NCBI GenBank assembly: GCA_002298145.1
Contig: DBMP01000025.1
Span: 226,616-290,615 of the forward strand
DNA length: 64,000 nt
Origin: Spartobacteria bacterium UBA695
GTDB taxonomy: Bacteria; Verrucomicrobiota; Verrucomicrobiia; Chthoniobacterales; Chthoniobacteraceae
Direction: 5' to 3'
This document shows, piece by piece, positions 11,869-20,622 of the stretch. The first letter of the stretch is position 1, and each line of letters starts with the position of its first letter. A model generated the notes under the pieces. The model did not search any database and was not told the origin of the DNA. It was given only the letters and a program-made list of their open reading frames with translations. Both the position numbers and the translations under genes were made by a program.

Positions 11869-13017
11869 ATGTCTCATCTTCTTTCCGAACCATTCCGCCG
11901 CTGCTGGGCGGAAATCGACCTCGACGCGCTACGCCACAACGTCGGGGCGATCCGCGACCATGTGGGGCCGAATGTCAACCTCATGGCCATCGTTAAGGCC
12001 AATGCCTATGGCCATGGCGTCGTGGAACTTACGCGGGAGCTGCGCTATCTGGTCGAGATGTTTGGCGTCGCCAGCGTCACCGAGGCGCTTCAGCTCCGCC
12101 GGGTCGCCCCGGACACCCCCATCGTCGTCCTCGGGCCCGCGCTGGCCGAGGAGCGCGAGGCGATGGTCCGCAACGGTTTTATCCCGGTCCTTTCCTCTCT
12201 GGAGGAGGCGCGAGCCTACTCAGCCCTGGCCAAAGCGCTGGAGCTAAAGGCCCCCTACGCCGTTCATCTGAAAATCGACACCGGCATGGGCCGCATCGGC
12301 GTCTGGCACGAGGAGGCCCTGGAGGTGGCCCGAGCCATCGCCGCGCTGCCCGGCCTGAAGCTCGCGGGCGTGGCCACCCACCTGCCCGTTCCGGACGAGG
12401 ACGCCCAGTGGACCCGCAAGGAGCTGGACCTCTGGAACCGCCTCATCGCCAGTTTCCGCGAAGCCGGGCTGGAGCCGGGCACCGTTCACGCGCTGGCCAG
12501 CGGCGGCCTCGTCCCCTTCGCGCAAGAGGCGCTGGGCAAGGGGGGCAACCCGGACGTGGTGCGCCCGGGGCTGGTCCTCTACGGCGTCTCCCCGTTTCCG
12601 GAATTTCAGGATAAAATCCAGGCGGTGCTGACCTGGAAATCCCGCGTAACGCTGATCCGGGAGGTTCCCAAGGGGCGCGGGGTCAGCTACGGACGCACGT
12701 TTATCACCCCGGCTCCGATGCGGATCGCCACGATTTGCGCCGGGTACGCCGACGGCTACCAGCGCCACCTCTCGGGCTCTGGAGTGGAGGTCCTCATCCG
12801 GGGCCACCGCTGTAAGCTCTTGGGCCGGGTGACGATGGACCAGATCCTGGTGGACGTGACAAAGGTGCCCGAAGTCGCCGCTGGGGACGAAGTGGTGTTG
12901 CTCGGTCGCCAGGGGGACGAGGAGATCACCGCCTCCGAGCTGGCCCGGAAAGCCGGCACCATCCCGTGGGAAATCTTCACCTCGATCAGCCCGCGCGTGA
13001 TGAGGTATTACATCTAG
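11869..13017 (+). CDS. alr: Alanine racemase
   Basis: PLP-dependent interconversion of L- and D-alanine, supplying D-Ala for peptidoglycan. The PLP-binding lysine lies in AIVKANAYGHG (Lys43 when starting at 11869). Other family marks are KIDTGMGRIG, the catalytic Tyr region VSYGRTF, CAGYADGYQR, and GRVTMDQILVDV in the C-terminal barrel domain. I chose the ATG at 11869 because homologues begin just before RCWAEIDLDALRHN; an upstream in-frame start at 11827 would add 14 unlikely residues. Length of 382 residues is typical. Confidence 0.96.
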   Translation: MSHLLSEPFRRCWAEIDLDALRHNVGAIRDHVGPNVNLMAIVKANAYGHGVVELTRELRYLVEMFGVASVTEALQLRRVAPDTPIVVLGPALAEEREAMVRNGFIPVLSSLEEARAYSALAKALELKAPYAVHLKIDTGMGRIGVWHEEALEVARAIAALPGLKLAGVATHLPVPDEDAQWTRKELDLWNRLIASFREAGLEPGTVHALASGGLVPFAQEALGKGGNPDVVRPGLVLYGVSPFPEFQDKIQAVLTWKSRVTLIREVPKGRGVSYGRTFITPAPMRIATICAGYADGYQRHLSGSGVEVLIRGHRCKLLGRVTMDQILVDVTKVPEVAAGDEVVLLGRQGDEEITASELARKAGTIPWEIFTSISPRVMRYYI

Positions 13018-13083
13018 CTGCTAGACCGCGAGGGGGTGACGTGATACGAAGAGACCCCTCTCCACTCTTTCACCCCGCTTTTC

Positions 13084-13449
13084 ATGTTCCAGATCGTCTT
13101 TAACGAAATCAGCGCCGCCGAGATGTCAGCCCTCCCGATGGACCTCCAGCTTGAGCTGCTCGCCGAATTCCAAATCCTACCCGAAGACCTCGACCAGCTC
13201 GACCCGGTGCGCTTCGGCCACATCGAGCGCAACGGCAAGACGCTCCACCGCTGCCATGTGAAGGATTTCCGGATTTACTTTGAGAAAACGGCGGAGGGCA
13301 TCGCGATCGACCGGGTGCTGCACAAGAACACGATCCGGGATTTTCTCTTCCGCTCGAACCTCCCGATGGTGGAGGAGGACAAGACGCTAGGCGAAAAGCC
13401 GGGCTTCTGGAAGCTCATCGAGGAAGGGGAAAAGTCGGGGAAGAAGTAG
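13084..13449 (+). CDS. RelE/ParE-fold small protein, no visible antitoxin partner
   Basis: A 121-residue protein starting MFQIVFNEISAAEMSALP. The layout resembles the RelE/ParE cytotoxin fold: a first strand, a helical hairpin (LQLELLAEFQILPEDLDQL), then a beta-sheet with KTLHRCHVKDFRIYFEKT and IAIDRVLHKNTIRDFLFR. RelE-like toxins cleave ribosome-bound mRNA and ParE acts on gyrase, but the catalytic set cannot be assigned here. The neighbours are alr upstream and an acyltransferase downstream; neither is an antitoxin, and no short partner frame is evident in the 66-bp and 13-bp gaps. It may be a domesticated, non-toxic member. Confidence 0.55.
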   Translation: MFQIVFNEISAAEMSALPMDLQLELLAEFQILPEDLDQLDPVRFGHIERNGKTLHRCHVKDFRIYFEKTAEGIAIDRVLHKNTIRDFLFRSNLPMVEEDKTLGEKPGFWKLIEEGEKSGKK

Positions 13450-13462
13450 GGGGAAGGCTCCC

Positions 13463-15538
13463 ATGCGCCCCATCCCCCTTCTTCCAGCTCAAGGCGGCGG
13501 CCCGCATTGGGCCCAGCAGGTCACCAGGGGAACCTACCTGCCCCATATCGACGGGATGCGCTGCCTTGCGGTCGTCCCGGTCCTGCTTTTTCACCTGGCA
13601 AGCAGCCTCTGCCCGGCGGGATTTGTTGGAGTGGATGTCTTTTTCGTCATTTCTGGCTACCTGATTTGCGGAGGGATATTCCGCGACCTTGAACAAGGGA
13701 CGTTTTCGCTCCGGGCATTCTACTTCCGCCGCATCCGCAGGATTTTTCCAGCCTATTTCACAGTGATGGCCGTGGTGCTGCTCGTGGGGTTGCTCTTTTA
13801 TCACTGGGCCCGCGTGGTTCCTCTGGCACAGACGGCGCTCTTCAGCTCATTGTTCTCAGCCAATCTCTATTTCTGGTTGGATACGGGCTATTTCCAGCCC
13901 AACGCCCACGCCAATGCACTGCTGAACCTCTGGTCGCTAGGGGTTGAGGAACAGTTCTACATCGTTATTCCGGTCGTCACGCTCCTGCTTTGGAAGCTCA
14001 CGAAACGCTGCGTCATGCCGGTGTTTCTGACATGCCTTTGCGGATCACTAGCGATTTGTCTGTTTCTCGGCATGCGGGGGGATTCCACTACGGCGTTTTA
14101 CACCCTTCCGACGCGGGCATGGGAGCTCTTTGCAGGGGCGCTTATCTCCCGCCTACCCTCTGCGGGGAAGGGCCTGCGAACCGATCTCCTCTCATTACTC
14201 GGACTACTGCTTCTCGTGGCTTCATTTTGGTGCCTGAGCGTAAAAAAGACCTACGAAAACGGGGGAACGAACGTGGAGCTGATCCTGCCGTTTCTGGGCA
14301 GCCTGGGCATTCACCCCTTTCCCGGGTGGGTCAGTCTTCCAGCTGTCGCCGGAAGCCTTCTCCTGCTGCATTACGGGGCGACCGGGGCAACGGCACCGCT
14401 CCTGGGCTCACCCCTGTTTGTGGGCATCGGCAAAATCTCCTATTCGCTCTACCTGTGGCATTGGCCGGTCGTCTGCTTCGCCCGGTACGTCAGCTACGAC
14501 CACAGCCATCCCGCCCTAATGGCAGCGGCGGGCGCTTTCTCGTTCGCGGCAGCTTACCTTTCCTGGCGTTTTGTGGAACTTCCCTTCCGCCTAAACCGCC
14601 AGTTCACCCCGCGCCGGGCTTTTACCTGGACCGCATTGGCCTGCGGAAGCCTCGCGGCGCTCTGCACAGTTTTGATCCAAACGGAGGGGCTGCGGCACTT
14701 CCTTCATCAGGATGCCGCCCGTTGCACAGCTGCTCCCCGCCCGTTCCTCTCCAATTTCAATAAATTCCGCCAAATCCCCGCATTTCACCCTCCGGCCTAT
14801 CCCTCGCTCGATCCCCATTACGTCGAACCTATGGGTGCCCCCGGGAAACCGACCTTTTGCCTGCTGGGCGATAGCCACGCAGAGGCGCTCCTGCCGGGCC
14901 TGGACCGAATCGCACGGGAACAGGACCAGTCCGGGCTCTTTATTATCCAAAGGATTCATCCGGTCATCCACGAGCCATCGGCCCCACCCGAAATGAAGCT
15001 TTTCGAATGGATTGCCGCGCACCCGGACATCCACGACATCTACCTGGTAGGCCGCTGGCTCAAGGAATACCGGATCGAAGGAAGCATTCCTCGGTTAGGC
15101 GAGAAAGGGCGGATAGCTCCACTCATGATCGAGGAAACAGCACTCAGCCGGATCGAGTCGGACTTCCAACGCACCGCTGAATGGTTTACCCAGCGAGGCA
15201 AGAAGGTCTATCTATTCACTACCGTCCCAGAGTACGGCTACGGCGTTGCCGATATCGCCGCCCGCAGCCGGATCATCCCCAACCCGTATCCCATCGAGTT
15301 AACGCGCCAGGATTACGAAAACCGTCAAGGGTCACTGACCTCAATTTTTTCCAAGCTGGAACAACAGGGACTGGTGACCATCGTGCCGCTTCATGCCAGC
15401 CTCTTCGCACACGATTGCTCGGTTTACATGAGCCCCGAAGGGCAGCCGTATTACTCCGACGGGGACCATCTTACGGCAGCGGGGGCCACACTTGTCAGCC
15501 GGAGCATCGCGCCCCTGCTTTGGCCGAAGCCGCTCTAG
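13463..15538 (+). CDS. Membrane acyltransferase (AT3) with C-terminal SGNH domain
   Basis: A 691-residue integral membrane O-acyltransferase of the OafA type, which acetylates surface polysaccharide or peptidoglycan. The N-terminal ~380 residues hold roughly ten hydrophobic segments, with HIDGMRCLAVVPVLLFHLA (R of the R/K-x10-H motif region), VGVDVFFVISGYLI and FYFRRIRRIFPAYF. The C-terminal extracytoplasmic SGNH esterase-type domain shows CLLGDSHAEALLPGLD (nucleophile Ser in GDSH) and YSDGDHLTAAGA (Asp-x-x-His block). A strong GGGAAGG Shine-Dalgarno sits upstream of the ATG at 13463. The target glycan is probably among those made by the nearby glycosyltransferases; this is inference. Confidence 0.88.
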   Translation: MRPIPLLPAQGGGPHWAQQVTRGTYLPHIDGMRCLAVVPVLLFHLASSLCPAGFVGVDVFFVISGYLICGGIFRDLEQGTFSLRAFYFRRIRRIFPAYFTVMAVVLLVGLLFYHWARVVPLAQTALFSSLFSANLYFWLDTGYFQPNAHANALLNLWSLGVEEQFYIVIPVVTLLLWKLTKRCVMPVFLTCLCGSLAICLFLGMRGDSTTAFYTLPTRAWELFAGALISRLPSAGKGLRTDLLSLLGLLLLVASFWCLSVKKTYENGGTNVELILPFLGSLGIHPFPGWVSLPAVAGSLLLLHYGATGATAPLLGSPLFVGIGKISYSLYLWHWPVVCFARYVSYDHSHPALMAAAGAFSFAAAYLSWRFVELPFRLNRQFTPRRAFTWTALACGSLAALCTVLIQTEGLRHFLHQDAARCTAAPRPFLSNFNKFRQIPAFHPPAYPSLDPHYVEPMGAPGKPTFCLLGDSHAEALLPGLDRIAREQDQSGLFIIQRIHPVIHEPSAPPEMKLFEWIAAHPDIHDIYLVGRWLKEYRIEGSIPRLGEKGRIAPLMIEETALSRIESDFQRTAEWFTQRGKKVYLFTTVPEYGYGVADIAARSRIIPNPYPIELTRQDYENRQGSLTSIFSKLEQQGLVTIVPLHASLFAHDCSVYMSPEGQPYYSDGDHLTAAGATLVSRSIAPLLWPKPL

Positions 15539-15544
15539 CCCCGT

Positions 15545-16414
15545 CTACTTCCGCTCCAGCCCCTTTATGAAATCCTGCGGGCTCTTTTTGTAAAACCGCT
15601 GCCCCAGGCGGAGCGCCTCGGCGTAGAACTCCGGCTCGCGCGCGTCGATCTCGCCAATAATGAACGCCGACTGAACACCTGGCCCGACCAGCTGCTGCAC
15701 TCCGGCGCGCAATGCGTCGAGGTCGTGGGCGTCCCCTGCCATTCCGCCCATGTCTTTGAGCTTCATAATCAAGCGGCGTACCTTGCCCGGTGAGAAGGAG
15801 GCTCGCACGATGCGCAGGTGGTACCAGAGTTCCTTGACCCGCTTGCGCCATTCGTGGAAGGCCTCGGGGCTCGGCTGGGCGCGGTAGGCCTCCAGGGTCC
15901 GGCGGCCTTTGCGGTAGGCGCGCTGCACCTCGGCCTTCAAGTCGTCGGAGGTCAGCGCGTCCAAGGGCCAGCTCTGGACCCGGCGGCGGGCTTTCTCCAG
16001 AAGCCGCAGCACACGCCGCACGGTTTCCTCGCTCGAAGCCGCCACGCGGTCCCGGTCGGCCACGAGAGCCGTGCGCACGGCACTAAATTCCGCCGGTTCA
16101 GCCGGGGCGGTGCGGATGAGGGCCTCCAGGGTCCGGAGGCGCACGTCGGCATCGCGCATCGGCCCAAGAAGGTGGGAGATTTCACCGAGCGCCTTTTTTT
16201 CCACCTCGCGGCGGCGGGGTTCGAGCCTCCCGGAGACCAGCCGGAAGGCGGCCCGGAGCTTTTTGAGCGCCTTGCGTGCCTCGTGGACGGAGCGGACGGG
16301 GTCGGAATCGTTGTTGAGCGCTGCGCGCGCGGTGTCGATCTGTTTGCGGGCGATCCGGCGCAGCCCCTCGCCGGGGGCTTCATGTGCTTGGAGATAAAGC
16401 GGCGGAGGGTTCAT
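15545..16414 (-). CDS. CHAD domain protein
   Basis: A 289-residue all-helical protein with the conserved histidines of CHAD domains, in SVHEARKALKKLRAAFRLV, FHEWRKRVKELWYHLRIV and GDAHDLDALR. CHAD proteins bind inorganic polyphosphate. The ATG at 16414 gives a 4-bp ATGA overlap with the upstream CYTH gene, so I prefer it over an upstream start at 16474. The CYTH and CHAD domains, often fused, are here separate but translationally coupled. The stop is 6 bp from that of the convergent acyltransferase. Confidence 0.88.
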   Translation of the reverse strand: MNPPPLYLQAHEAPGEGLRRIARKQIDTARAALNNDSDPVRSVHEARKALKKLRAAFRLVSGRLEPRRREVEKKALGEISHLLGPMRDADVRLRTLEALIRTAPAEPAEFSAVRTALVADRDRVAASSEETVRRVLRLLEKARRRVQSWPLDALTSDDLKAEVQRAYRKGRRTLEAYRAQPSPEAFHEWRKRVKELWYHLRIVRASFSPGKVRRLIMKLKDMGGMAGDAHDLDALRAGVQQLVGPGVQSAFIIGEIDAREPEFYAEALRLGQRFYKKSPQDFIKGLERK

Positions 16415-16869
16415 TCGCGGGCCAGGATGCGGTTGCTGTAATGGGAATCGGCGCTGACATCGCGCCCGAACCATGCCGGGGGGACAAAAGCGTGGGCCTC
16501 GGCCTCGGTGGGGAACTCGACCTCGACCACGAGCAGGCCCTCGTTCAGGCCGCCGTAGACATCCACCTCCACCGTCAGGCTCCCCAGGGGGAGTTCGTGC
16601 CGGGTTTTGCGCAACCGGTGCCCCCGGGTCAGCGGCCAGAGCGCGTCGAACTGGCTCGCGCTCAGCTCAACCTCCAGTTCCGCCCGCGCAAACCCATTGG
16701 GAGCCCCCTTCACGGTGATATAATACGCGTCTGCCTTCCGGCGCAGCCGCACCTGGCGGCCATGCGGCTCCACGGCCAGGTAGCCCTGGTCGATGGGCAC
16801 CCCGTCCGTCCGGTCGAAACCGTCCGGGAGCGCCTTGACGAGAAATTTGCGTTCGATTTCCTGATTCAT
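16411..16869 (-). CDS. CYTH domain protein (triphosphate tunnel metalloenzyme)
   Basis: A 152-residue single-domain protein with the diagnostic EIERKFLV motif at residues 4-11, followed by QGYLAV, VRLRRKADAYYITVKG and LVVEVEFPTEAEA, which together form the acidic/basic tunnel of triphosphate tunnel metalloenzymes. Such proteins hydrolyse tripolyphosphate or other triphosphates. Overlap with the CHAD gene (ATGA) makes a two-gene operon probably concerned with polyphosphate. It is divergent from the MGDG-synthase-like gene with 120 bp between the starts. Confidence 0.9.
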   Translation of the reverse strand: MNQEIERKFLVKALPDGFDRTDGVPIDQGYLAVEPHGRQVRLRRKADAYYITVKGAPNGFARAELEVELSASQFDALWPLTRGHRLRKTRHELPLGSLTVEVDVYGGLNEGLLVVEVEFPTEAEAHAFVPPAWFGRDVSADSHYSNRILARE

Positions 16870-16989
16870 ACCGGCGGCTTTTTCTTTGCCGCTTTGGGAG
16901 TTGTCAGCTTTGGCTGGAAGGGCAACAATAGGGGGTCTTTCCGAGAATTGGAACCAAATAGCCGCTGCCAGCTACCCACCGACTTCCCC

Positions 16990-18186
16990 ATGAAGAAACG
17001 CGTTCTCATTCTTTCCGCCAGCGCCGGTTCGGGCCATGTACGGGCCGCCGAGGCACTTGCGAAAGCTTTCGCCCGGGAGCCGGGCGTGGAAGCCGTCAAA
17101 CACCTCGACGCGCTGAAATACACCAACAAACTTTTCCGCAACTTCTACTCCAAGTTCTACATCCGGCTCGTCAAGTCGGCCCCGGAGGTGCTCGGCTGGG
17201 CCTACAAAGCCAGCGACGAACCGTGGAAGACCGACACGATGCGCCTGCGGCTCGACCGGCTCCAGTCCCTGCGCCTGGTGCGCTTCATCCGGCGCTTTCA
17301 GCCCGATATCGTCATCTGCACCCACTTCATGCCCACCGGGATCATCGCCCACCTGATCCAAAAGGGCCTCATCCAGACGCACCTCTCCGTGGTCGTGACC
17401 GATCTCGACATGCACGCCATGTGGCTTTCGCGCACCTTCCACCGCTACTTCGTGGCCATCGAGGAGACCAAGGCCCACTTGATCGCCCTGGGGCTGCCGC
17501 CGGAGCGCGTGACGGTCTCCGGCATCCCCATCGACCCCGTCTTTGCCCAGCCCGTGGACCGCGGGGCGCTGCGCCGGGAGCTGGGGCTCGACCCGGAGCG
17601 CTTCACGCTGCTCTTCTCGGCGGGCACCTTCGGAGTGGGCCCGGCGGGCATCGCCGTCGCCAAGCTGCTGCAAATCCGCCACGACATGCAGATCGTGGTC
17701 ATCTGCGGCAACAACCCGGAGCTGAAGGCACAGGTGGAGACGCTCATCGGCGACGATCACCCGAACATCAAAGTCCACGGCTACACCCGGCGGATGCACG
17801 ATTTCATGAAAGCGGCCGATCTCTACCTGGGCAAACCCGGTGGCCTCACCACCGCCGAGGCGCTCGCCTGCGGCCTGCCGATGGCCATCCTGGGCCCCAT
17901 CCCCGGCCAGGAGGACCGCAACAGCGACCATTTGCTCGAAGAAGGCGCGGCAATCAAGTGCAACGAGATGACGACCATCGCCTACAAAATCGACCGCCTG
18001 CTCGACTCCCCCGGCCACCTGGAAAGTATGCGCCAGAACGCCACGCGCCTGGGCCGTCCCGACGCGGCGGAGACCATCGTGCGCACGTTGCTGGAGGACG
18101 ACCTGCCACCGTTGCAAATCGACGACGACCAGAGCGTGCAGATTGCCGAAGCCGCCTCGGGCGAACGGCCCACACTCAACCCATAG
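16990..18186 (+). CDS. MGDG-synthase/UgtP-like glycosyltransferase (GT28)
   Basis: A 398-residue GT-B enzyme related to monogalactosyldiacylglycerol synthases and UgtP diacylglycerol glucosyltransferases. The N-terminal domain begins MKKRVLILSASAGSGHVRAA and has CTHFMPTGIIAHLIQKG and VVTDLDMHAMW. The C-terminal donor-binding domain includes LLFSAGTFGVGPAGIAV, VVICGNNPELKAQ and DLYLGKPGGLTTAEALACG. It likely glycosylates diacylglycerol at the inner membrane to give glycolipids. The ATG at 16990 is used because the frame continues upstream only as antisense of the CYTH gene. The PHP phosphatase gene starts 5 bp downstream. Confidence 0.85.
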   Translation: MKKRVLILSASAGSGHVRAAEALAKAFAREPGVEAVKHLDALKYTNKLFRNFYSKFYIRLVKSAPEVLGWAYKASDEPWKTDTMRLRLDRLQSLRLVRFIRRFQPDIVICTHFMPTGIIAHLIQKGLIQTHLSVVVTDLDMHAMWLSRTFHRYFVAIEETKAHLIALGLPPERVTVSGIPIDPVFAQPVDRGALRRELGLDPERFTLLFSAGTFGVGPAGIAVAKLLQIRHDMQIVVICGNNPELKAQVETLIGDDHPNIKVHGYTRRMHDFMKAADLYLGKPGGLTTAEALACGLPMAILGPIPGQEDRNSDHLLEEGAAIKCNEMTTIAYKIDRLLDSPGHLESMRQNATRLGRPDAAETIVRTLLEDDLPPLQIDDDQSVQIAEAASGERPTLNP

Positions 18187-18191
18187 TCCCC

Positions 18192-18995
18192 ATGTTTACC
18201 GACTACCACACCCACACGCCGCTCTGTCACCATGCCCAGGGCTGGCCCCGGGACTACGCTCAAGCCGCCGTGGAGCGCGGCCTGGATGAGCTCGGCCTGG
18301 CCGACCACAGCCCGATGCCAGCGCGCCTGGAGCCCTTCGACGACTGGCGGATGAGCCTCGCCGATCTCCCCCGCTACTTCGAGGCCGTGGAAGAGGCGCG
18401 CGCAGCCTTCCCGCAATTGCCGATCCGCCTCGGGCTGGAGGTCGATTACCTGCCCGGCCACGAAGCGTGGATCGAGGAGCTCTCCGGCATGGCCCGTTGG
18501 GATTACTTGATCGGCAGCGTCCACTACATCGCCCCCGGCTGGGATATCGACAACCCGGCGCACATTTCGCGGTTCGAGTCCGGGTCGGTGGAGGAAATCT
18601 GGGACCTCTACTTCAAGGCCCTGGAAGCGTGCGTGCGCACCCGGGCCTTTGACTTCATCGCCCACCCGGACCTGCCAAAGAAATTCGGCCACCGGCCCCA
18701 GGGTGACCTCCGGCGTTTTTACGAACCGGTCATCGCGGCGCTGGCGGAGACCGGCACAGCCTTTGAGATCAACACCGCGGGCCTGCGCAAACCGGCGGGC
18801 GAATGCTACCCTGACGCCCTCTTCCTGCACCTCGCCCACGAGGCCGGAGCCCGGCTGCTCATCAACTCCGACGCCCACGCCCCGGCGGAAGTCGGCGCGA
18901 ATTTCGACGACGCGCTCGCGCTCGCGAAAGCCGCCGGGTTCACCGAACTGGTGCGCTTGGCCGGGCGGCAAAAGCAGCTCGTTCCCATCGCATGA
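18192..18995 (+). CDS. PHP-family histidinol-phosphatase
   Basis: A 267-residue TIM-barrel metal-dependent phosphatase of the HisJ/HisK type, which removes phosphate from histidinol phosphate in histidine synthesis. Metal-binding motifs are DYHTHTPLCHHAQG near the N-terminus, LGLADHSPM, LGLEVDYLPG, GSVHYI, FDFIAHPDLPKKFG and INSDAHAPAEVG. It starts 5 bp after the glycosyltransferase stop and overlaps the downstream dihydropteroate-synthase gene by ATGA, so the three are one transcript. No other histidine gene is nearby, so another phosphoester substrate is possible. Confidence 0.85.
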   Translation: MFTDYHTHTPLCHHAQGWPRDYAQAAVERGLDELGLADHSPMPARLEPFDDWRMSLADLPRYFEAVEEARAAFPQLPIRLGLEVDYLPGHEAWIEELSGMARWDYLIGSVHYIAPGWDIDNPAHISRFESGSVEEIWDLYFKALEACVRTRAFDFIAHPDLPKKFGHRPQGDLRRFYEPVIAALAETGTAFEINTAGLRKPAGECYPDALFLHLAHEAGARLLINSDAHAPAEVGANFDDALALAKAAGFTELVRLAGRQKQLVPIA

Positions 18996-19879
18996 ACCTG
19001 CGCGCTCGCGACCGCCTCATCCCCTTCCCGCGCAGGCCGCTGGTAATGGGCATCCTTAATCTCGAAAGCAACTCCTTCTCCGGCGACCGCATCGAAGGCG
19101 TGGACCTGGCTCTGCGCCGCGCCCGCCAGATGGCCGCCGAGGGGGCCGACTTCATCGACGTGGGGGCCGACACCGCCTCAACCGCCACCCCCACGATCTC
19201 CGAGGCCGAGGAAACCGCCCGCCTGCTCCCCTTCGTGCGCCGGTTCGTGGCCGAGTGCGCCGATTACCCCCGCCCCGCCGATCCCGAGGGGCTCTTCCCG
19301 CCGCTGCTTTCGATCAACACCTGGCGGCCCGCCGTGGCCCGGGCGGTCCTGGCCGAGGGGGGCGATCTGCTCAACGACCTCGGCGCGCTGCCGACCCCCG
19401 AGAACGCCCGCATCTGCGCCGACACCGGTGCGGCGCTCCTCATCATGCACAACGAAGGGACGCCCAAAGTCTACCACCCCTACCACGCATACCCCGATGT
19501 AATGGCGAACCTCCGCGCGTTCTTCGAGGAAAAAATCGCGCTCGCCGAGACGGCGGGGATTTCGCCCGAAGCGCTTGTCCTGGACCCCGGCATCGGCTTT
19601 TCCAAGCTACGGGACGACAACCTTGCCATACTGCGGCATATCGACCAGCTTCACTCTTTCGGGCGACCCATCCTGCTACCCGTCTCGCGCAAGCTCGTCA
19701 TTAGCGAAGTGCTCGGCGGCATTCCAGCGGCGGAGCGGGACGCGGGGACGGTCGCCTGCATTGTGAGCGGACTGCGGCGCGGGGCTCATATTTTCCGCGT
19801 TCATAACGTCCGGGCGGCAGTACAGACGATCCAGACCGCCGGGCCCGTGCTGGCAGCCGCTACTTCCGCTTCGGCTTAA
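18992..19879 (+). CDS. folP: Dihydropteroate synthase, divergent
   Basis: A 295-residue TIM-barrel protein matching dihydropteroate synthase, which joins p-aminobenzoate to the pterin in folate synthesis. Preserved marks are VMGILNLESNSFSGD, GADFIDVGAD, LLNDLGAL, LVLDPGIGFSK, PVSRK and RVHNV. Differences: the usual STRPG loop after IDVGG reads TASTA, losing the loop Thr/Arg; SVDT reads SINT; and DSFSDGG reads NSFSGDR. It overlaps the PHP phosphatase start-to-stop (ATGA) and is convergent with a GT2 gene by 20 bp. Either a divergent functional FolP or a paralogue with altered activity. Confidence 0.75.
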   Translation: MNLRARDRLIPFPRRPLVMGILNLESNSFSGDRIEGVDLALRRARQMAAEGADFIDVGADTASTATPTISEAEETARLLPFVRRFVAECADYPRPADPEGLFPPLLSINTWRPAVARAVLAEGGDLLNDLGALPTPENARICADTGAALLIMHNEGTPKVYHPYHAYPDVMANLRAFFEEKIALAETAGISPEALVLDPGIGFSKLRDDNLAILRHIDQLHSFGRPILLPVSRKLVISEVLGGIPAAERDAGTVACIVSGLRRGAHIFRVHNVRAAVQTIQTAGPVLAAATSASA

Positions 19880-20606
19880 GCCCCAAGTGGCGCAGGAGCA
19901 GCGCCGGGCGCTCGGCGTGGAAGCGTTCGTCGCGGCAGCTCGCGCTAAGGCCGCCCCCTTCGTAATCCGCGATAATATCGTTCACGAAAATTTTCTCGAT
20001 CCTCCAATCGCCGAAGCAGCGGATATTAAGCGCGTAATCGGCCAATGTCGGGTAGCGCAGTTCGAAGCCGCCGTGGCGGGCAAAAACGCGTCGATCGTAG
20101 AACACGGCCTGCTGGCAGGGCGTGCGGGTGCGGAACTTCTGCGCCGTCCAAGCGCCATCCCAGACGACATTGCGGTCGCGCATGAAAACGTTGCCATAAA
20201 CGAACCCGATGCCCCGCCGTGGGATGCACGCAGCGACCCGCTCCAGCGCGCCGTCGCGCAGCGTATCGCCCGCGCCGAGAAAGTAAAGGTAACGCCCTGA
20301 GGAGCGCGCCACGCCTTTGTTCATGGCATCGTAGACCCCGGCGTCGGGCTCGGAAACAGCGCACGCAATCTCCCCGGCATGCGCGCACAGAACGCCCGCA
20401 GTCCCGTCGTCCGAACCGCCGTCCACCACCACCAGTTCCCACAGCTCCCGGGGCTGGCACAATACCGAGGCGATGGAGCGCTCCAGCTTTTCAGCAGCGC
20501 GAAAGGTGGGGATGACCACGGTGAAAACCGGGCCGCTCCCGGGCTCGGGAACCGGCTGAAACCATTCGCGCATCCGTTGGGAAAGAGTGGGTAGAGGCAT
20601 GGGCAA
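19860..20606 (-). CDS. GT2 family glycosyltransferase
   Basis: A 248-residue GT-A glycosyltransferase. The GT2 core is clear: FTVVIPTFRAAEKLERSIAS, VVVDGGSDDGT, EPDAGVYDAMNKGVARSSG, then YLYFLGAGDTL, where GAGD takes the place of the usual DxD segment. The C-terminal part has CQQAVFYDR and YPTLADYALNIRCF, typical of WcaA/KfoC-like short transferases. It lies 16 bp downstream of gmd on the same strand, so it is probably co-transcribed and may use a GDP-deoxyhexose donor; this is inference. Confidence 0.82.
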   Translation of the reverse strand: MPMPLPTLSQRMREWFQPVPEPGSGPVFTVVIPTFRAAEKLERSIASVLCQPRELWELVVVDGGSDDGTAGVLCAHAGEIACAVSEPDAGVYDAMNKGVARSSGRYLYFLGAGDTLRDGALERVAACIPRRGIGFVYGNVFMRDRNVVWDGAWTAQKFRTRTPCQQAVFYDRRVFARHGGFELRYPTLADYALNIRCFGDWRIEKIFVNDIIADYEGGGLSASCRDERFHAERPALLLRHLGLKPKRK

Positions 20607-20622
20607 TGAAAGCGGGGATGGT

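Noticed and set aside
16384..16989. Rightward extension of the MGDG-synthase-like frame over the CYTH gene
   Set aside because: The extra 202 codons are antisense to a clear CYTH gene; the Rossmann start MKKRVLILSASAGSGH marks the true N-terminus.
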